DNA of 64,000 nt. Source: JACVRW01 sp034664085. Its GTDB lineage: Bacteria; Actinomycetota; Thermoleophilia; Solirubrobacterales; Thermoleophilaceae. Position numbers and translations under genes: made by a program. Each line of letters begins with the position of its first letter. Position 1 is the first letter of the stretch. Below, one piece after another: positions 60,298 through 64,000 of this stretch. The DNA lies in contig JAXDII010000075.1 in NCBI GenBank assembly GCA_034664085.1, positions 22,865-86,864 of the forward strand, given 5' to 3'. The notes under the pieces are model-generated. The model saw nothing but the letters and a program-made list of their open reading frames with translations. It made no database searches and was not told where the DNA came from.

Positions 60298-61206
60298 ATG
60301 AGCGACCGTCGCAGCTGGCCGGCGCTTCCCTACGAGGACTGGGAGCCCACGAAGCAGACGCTCCATCGCTACGCGCAGATCGTCGGCAAGGTCCGGATGG
60401 CGCTGGTGCCCTTCCGCAACCACTGGTGGCACGTGACGCTGTACGTCTCGGCCCGCGGGCTCACGACCGGGCCGATGCCGTGGGGCGACACCACCGCGGA
60501 GATCGAGTTCGACTTCATCAGCCACCGCCTGCGCGTGCGCACGAGCGACGGACGGGAGGAGAGCTTCGCGCTGCGCGAGGAGCCGGCCTGCGCCCGGTTC
60601 TACACCGGCCTCTTCGCCGCTCTGAGCGAGCTCGGGATCGACGTCGCGATCCATTCGCAGCCGTTCGACCTCGGCGACAGCCCGGCGTTCCCGGAAGACA
60701 CGGTCAACGACAGCTACGACGCCGACGCGGTTGTTCGCTGGTGGACGATCCTGCGGCTCACCCAGCACGTGCTCGCGCGCTTCGCCTCGCCGTTCACCGG
60801 CAAGGCGAGCCCGATTCACCTGTTCTGGCACGGCTTCGACCTGGCCCACGCGCGCTACTCCGGACGGCGGGCGCCGGCGAGCGAGGGCGCGGACCCCGTC
60901 ACCGCGGAGGCGTACTCGCACGAGGTCATCGCGTTCGGATGGTGGCCCGGCGACGACCGCCGGACGCCCTATCCGGCGTTCTACTCCTACACCGCTCCGG
61001 AGCCGGAGGGCCTGGGCGCCCAGCCGCTGCGGCCGGCGGCCGCGGAGTGGGAGGACACAGGCAACGGCTCGCTGGCGATCCTGCCCTACGACGCCGTGCG
61101 CGAGGCCAGCGACCCGGCCACGGCGGTGCTGGACTTCTACGAGAGCGCATATGACGCGGGCGCCTCCGGCCTGGGCTGGGACGCCGAGCTGCTCCATCGC
61201 AGATAG
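60298..61206 (+). CDS. DUF5996 family protein
   Basis: 302 aa cytoplasmic protein with WPALPYEDWEPTKQTLHRYAQIVGK, NHWWHVTLYVSARGLTT and IEFDFISHRLRV (quoted in part), characteristic of DUF5996. The function is unknown. TAGCGT eight bases before the ATG, within the stop region of the previous frame, suggests its own leaderless promoter. Confidence 0.85.
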   Translation: MSDRRSWPALPYEDWEPTKQTLHRYAQIVGKVRMALVPFRNHWWHVTLYVSARGLTTGPMPWGDTTAEIEFDFISHRLRVRTSDGREESFALREEPACARFYTGLFAALSELGIDVAIHSQPFDLGDSPAFPEDTVNDSYDADAVVRWWTILRLTQHVLARFASPFTGKASPIHLFWHGFDLAHARYSGRRAPASEGADPVTAEAYSHEVIAFGWWPGDDRRTPYPAFYSYTAPEPEGLGAQPLRPAAAEWEDTGNGSLAILPYDAVREASDPATAVLDFYESAYDAGASGLGWDAELLHRR

Positions 61207-61397
61207 GGGGTCCAAAGAGGGGGGGTCCCCCGACGCCCCGCGGCCCGATGCGCGAGACGTTGGTCGGCTTGACAACCACCGCTACTCACACCTCTCCGTT
61301 CGCCGCCAGCCCGCGCGCCGGCCCAGTCGGCGTCGGCGAAATGCTGCCAGCCAGTCTGCTTGCTGTCCATCCGGACATAGCGTTTGAACTGCTGGCC

Positions 61398-61784
61398 CTA
61401 GCCCTCGGCGTCGACGCGGCGGAAACGCCGCTCGCGGATCGGGCTGGTGATGTCCAGGTGCTGGGCGATCGTGCCGAACAGGAGCGACACCACGGCGATC
61501 GACGCAAAGTCGACGGCCACGGCGAGGATGCGGCCTCCGGCCGTGATTGGATTGCGGAGCGACGACGACACCGTCGTGATCTGGGAGCTCGTCCAGAACA
61601 GCGCGTCGCCGTAGCTCGTGACCTCCGTGCCGGGTGCGCCACGCTCCAGTCGGTAGAAGCCGTACGCGACCGCCAGGTCGATCACCACGGTGGCCACGAC
61701 CAGGCCGGTGACCCGGGCTGCGAGCAGCTCGTTCGCCGACTCGGGGTGGCGGAGCTTGTCGAGCAGACTGCGTGGATTGGACAT
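61398..61784 (-). CDS. two-TM channel-like protein with altered selectivity filter
   Basis: 128 aa. TM1 (about 26-44), a pore helix SYGDALFWTSSQ and TM2 (about 85-106) follow the plan of small potassium channels. The TTVGYGD filter is replaced by TTVSSSLRNP (70-79). Ion selectivity is therefore unlikely to be K+; it may be a non-selective or non-conducting relative. A basic C-terminus follows TM2 without an RCK domain. Confidence 0.7.
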   Translation of the reverse strand: MSNPRSLLDKLRHPESANELLAARVTGLVVATVVIDLAVAYGFYRLERGAPGTEVTSYGDALFWTSSQITTVSSSLRNPITAGGRILAVAVDFASIAVVSLLFGTIAQHLDITSPIRERRFRRVDAEG

Positions 61785-61815
61785 CTGGAGACGCTATCTG
61801 CCTCCAGACGGTGGT

Positions 61816-62895
61816 TCAGCAGCCAAGCGCCGGCCGGTAGGCGCGCTCCACGGTCGTGGGCTTGCCGGCGGGGACCCGCGCGCGGCCCTGCATCGCAGCC
61901 GCGAAGTTCCACAACACCGCGGGGTATTCGCCGTCGGCCCGCATCTCGAGCAGGATCGGCCAGCGGCGCGACGTCTGCATCGCCTCGACGGCCTCCGCTG
62001 CCGCCGCGGTGTCGCCCGCCCGGCGGGCCTCGACCCAGCGTTCGATCCAGCCGCACGCCACGGCGCCGGCCACCCGTGCGCCGAGCTGATAGCGGTCGCG
62101 GACGGCCGCGTCGCGCTTGAGGGCGGCCTTGTCGAAGCCGGGAGGCAGCGGGATGCCGGCGAGCATCGCCTCGACGGTCCGTCCCGTGTTGGCGGGGAGC
62201 ACGACGCTCGGGGGCATCGCGGCGAGCCAGTCGTCCACGCCGGTCGTCTTCAGGGAGCCCAGCAGGCGCCGGTATTCGGCCAGCGAGAGACGCGGCGGAT
62301 AGCCCGTCCGAAACTCCATCGTGTAGGAGCCGCTGCGCCACAGCGCCGTGTAGTCGTCGAACGGGCCCTGGTACCGGAAGACCCTGGCCGAGGCGCCGAG
62401 GACCTCGACCGAGGGCAGCTCGTCGGCGCTGTTGTCGCGGTCCTTCACCCAGTCCCGGAACGAGCCAGCGCGCCAGTGCAGGTCTACGCTGGCCGACCCC
62501 TTCCTGAAGGTCATCTCGCCCTCGTCGACCATGAACTCGTCGGCGCGCGTGATGGACCAGCCCGGTTCGCCGATCAGCAGGCGCGGGACGGCGTTGGCCA
62601 CTCGCAGCGCCGACTTCGCCCAAGCGCGCTCGGGGCTGGTGCCCAGCTGCTCCCCGCCGCCGGCGAGGCTGACGATCACCACAGCCACCGCCGCGACCGC
62701 GGCGGCCCCAAGGCCCGACAGACCGAGCCGCAGCGACCGGCGCCGTCGGGGTGAGCGCTTGGCCGGCCCGGGCCGCCGCTCAGCAACGAGCGCCTCGCGC
62801 AGCTCAGCCTCGACTTCGTCGAGCGCCAGAGCGCGGACCTGTTGGTCGGTGACGGGCGCAGCGTCGCGCAGGAGTTGGTCGAGCGTGTCGGTCAT
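61816..62895 (-). CDS. membrane-anchored putative anti-sigma partner
   Basis: 359 aa. An N-terminal cytoplasmic region (about 1-55, DTLDQLLRDAAPVTDQQV) precedes one transmembrane helix (about 57-79) and a large extracytoplasmic domain of about 280 residues with no recognised motifs. Its ATG overlaps the ECF sigma stop (ATGA), the usual layout for a sigma and its anti-sigma. No zinc-binding HxxxCxxC motif is seen, so the anti-sigma assignment rests on context. Confidence 0.65.
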   Translation of the reverse strand: MTDTLDQLLRDAAPVTDQQVRALALDEVEAELREALVAERRPGPAKRSPRRRRSLRLGLSGLGAAAVAAVAVVIVSLAGGGEQLGTSPERAWAKSALRVANAVPRLLIGEPGWSITRADEFMVDEGEMTFRKGSASVDLHWRAGSFRDWVKDRDNSADELPSVEVLGASARVFRYQGPFDDYTALWRSGSYTMEFRTGYPPRLSLAEYRRLLGSLKTTGVDDWLAAMPPSVVLPANTGRTVEAMLAGIPLPPGFDKAALKRDAAVRDRYQLGARVAGAVACGWIERWVEARRAGDTAAAAEAVEAMQTSRRWPILLEMRADGEYPAVLWNFAAAMQGRARVPAGKPTTVERAYRPALGC

Positions 62896-63467
62896 CGGGT
62901 GTGCCCCTTTGCGAGGTCGAGCGTGGTGGTGCCGTCAGTCGTGGAGCCCTCAGGCGCGAGTGCGTCGAGCTCGGCGCGCAGCCGCCGGCGCGCGCGGTGC
63001 AGGCGGCTGCGAGCGGTCACCCCGCTCACGCCGACCGCGACTCCGATCTCCGCGGGACTCAGGCCCTCCCAGCCGGCCAGCAGGAGGACCTCGCGGTCGT
63101 CCTCCGACAGCGCCGCGAGCGCCCGGCGCACCACCAGATCGGTCGCCGAGGGATCGCGGACGGTCACCACCTGGGTGCCCAGCTCGTGCCGGAGGCGGTC
63201 CGCCAGTCCGACGTGGCGCCGCACGCTGCGGCGCTGGTTGGCGAGCACCCGCCGTGCGACCCCGAGCAGCCAGGGCCGGGCGTCGCCGCCGCGTGGGACG
63301 TCGTCGAGCCGGCGCCAGGCGACGAGAAAGGTCTCCGCCACGGTGTCCGCGGCGTCCTGTGGGTCGTCGAGCCGGCGCAGCGCGTAGCCGAGCACGGCGC
63401 GCCGGTGTGCATCGAACAGCAACCCGAAGCGCCGAGCGTCGGACAGGTGGTCGTCGGCTTGCCCCAT
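62892..63467 (-). CDS. ECF-family RNA polymerase sigma factor
   Basis: 191 aa with region 2 (FGLLFDAHRRAVLGYALRRL, DPQDAADTVAETFLVAWRRL, WLLGVARRVLANQRR) and region 4 (LSEDDREVLLLAGWEGLSPAEIGVAVGVS, quoted in part). It is predicted to be held at the membrane by the downstream gene product. Targets are unknown. Confidence 0.9.
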   Translation of the reverse strand: MGQADDHLSDARRFGLLFDAHRRAVLGYALRRLDDPQDAADTVAETFLVAWRRLDDVPRGGDARPWLLGVARRVLANQRRSVRRHVGLADRLRHELGTQVVTVRDPSATDLVVRRALAALSEDDREVLLLAGWEGLSPAEIGVAVGVSGVTARSRLHRARRRLRAELDALAPEGSTTDGTTTLDLAKGHTR

Positions 63468-63522
63468 CGGCTCGGTTATGTCCGGCACCGGGCCCAGCGT
63501 TGCAGGAGCCCCGCCGCCGTGG

Positions 63523-63978
63523 TCAGGCGGCCGCGGCGACCGGAAGCGACTCGGCGACCCGGGCGATGCGGCCTGTGGCGCCGTCCAGCGCACCGGCCGA
63601 CAGGAGAGCCGCGGTGGCGTTCGCGACGAGGCGGCCGGTCAGGCCGCCGCTGCGGCGCAGCGAGACAGAGGCGCGCAGCTCAGCCCCGGCGTCGTCGACG
63701 GCCAGCTCGTAACGCACATCCAGGGCGACCGGCCCCTGGGCCGACAGCTCGAGCCGGGCCTGGTCGACGGCGTGCACCTCGACGTCGAAGCCCACCCGCA
63801 CGCCCGCCAGCTTCCCGGTGACCCGTCCGCGAGTCCCGGACGCGAGGCGGCGACCGTCGAGCTCGTCGAGTTCGAACTCCACGGGCGACCAGCGGCGAAT
63901 CTCCTCAGGATGCGTGAGCACCTCGAGCAGCTGGTCGGCCGTCGCATTGGCCCGAGCGGTTGAGGTCCATTCGCTCAC
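63523..63978 (-). CDS. SRPBCC/polyketide cyclase-like protein
   Basis: 151 aa START/Bet v1-fold domain: EWTSTARANATADQLLEVLTHPEEIRRWSPV (in part) is the usual opening, followed by a beta-rich middle and a long C-terminal helix. These hydrophobic-pocket proteins bind lipids or polyketides; no specific role is evident. GTG start; the upstream region runs off the window. Confidence 0.8.
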   Translation of the reverse strand: MSEWTSTARANATADQLLEVLTHPEEIRRWSPVEFELDELDGRRLASGTRGRVTGKLAGVRVGFDVEVHAVDQARLELSAQGPVALDVRYELAVDDAGAELRASVSLRRSGGLTGRLVANATAALLSAGALDGATGRIARVAESLPVAAAA

Positions 63979-64000
63979 GAGGCAACGGTCCCATGGCGCG

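Noticed and set aside
61207..61397. Open frame starting at 61248 after the DUF5996 gene
   Set aside because: It runs antisense through the channel-like gene, has no family motif, and composition fits a shadow frame. The 190 bases before the channel gene show only a G-run near 61207-61230 and no gene.

Overview
The window looks like chromosome of a very GC-rich actinobacterium. Several traits point to the class Thermoleophilia (Solirubrobacter/Conexibacter-like): a secreted 183-aa protein of a type common in that class, DUF6458 and DUF5996 proteins, a DUF2342 metalloprotease, a SigB/SigF-type sigma factor, bacterial NHEJ genes and a polyprenol-phosphate mannosyltransferase-like enzyme. This placement is inference from protein families. 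I see no tRNA, rRNA, CRISPR array, insertion sequence, integrase or prophage.

Region 1 (about 1-17300, minus strand) is a complete division and cell wall (dcw) operon. In transcription order it runs mraZ, rsmH, ftsL-like, ftsI, murE, murF, mraY, murD, ftsW, murG, murC, murB, ftsQ, ftsZ, then a GNAT acetyltransferase and an M20 peptidase. Most junctions overlap by 1-4 bases. A promoter carrying four 10-bp-spaced MraZ boxes precedes mraZ, and ftsZ has an additional promoter of its own.

Region 2 (17500-24750) holds a secreted protein, the groES-groEL operon behind two tandem CIRCE operators, an NAD-dependent epimerase-like protein with an O-methyltransferase, a 7Fe-type ferredoxin, an Mrp-type Fe-S carrier ATPase and a very basic protein behind a SigB-type promoter.

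Region 3 (24750-38930) is rich in DNA repair. It has an NHEJ operon with split LigD (phosphoesterase-ligase and polymerase on separate polypeptides) and Ku. It also has a topoisomerase IB, a single-chain UvrD-like helicase with an Fe-S nuclease domain, a PAC2 protein and an OB-HD phosphohydrolase.

Region 4 (39000-50000) encodes a 1166-residue PAS-coiled coil-PAS protein, an aldose epimerase, an amidohydrolase, a general-stress sigma factor with a STAS antagonist, a TauE/SafE transporter split over two genes, trehalose phosphatase, DNA polymerase X-PHP and a dolichol-phosphate mannose synthase-like enzyme.

Region 5 (50500-64000) has thioredoxin, an isoleucyl-tRNA synthetase with a swapped GSHH signature, a second CAP-domain protein, MarR and MerR regulators, a zinc-ribbon protein, fumarase, an M23 peptidase, an internally deleted wax ester synthase/DGAT remnant, a channel-like protein without the GYG filter, an ECF sigma/anti-sigma-like pair and a SRPBCC protein.

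Two genome-wide habits recur. Many genes have a TANNNT -10-like hexamer only 7-10 bases before the start codon, suggesting leaderless mRNAs. Four convergent gene pairs share one CTAG as both stop codons. A short palindrome (CCGGGGGC-TCRC-GCCCCCGG) recurs just after stop codons.
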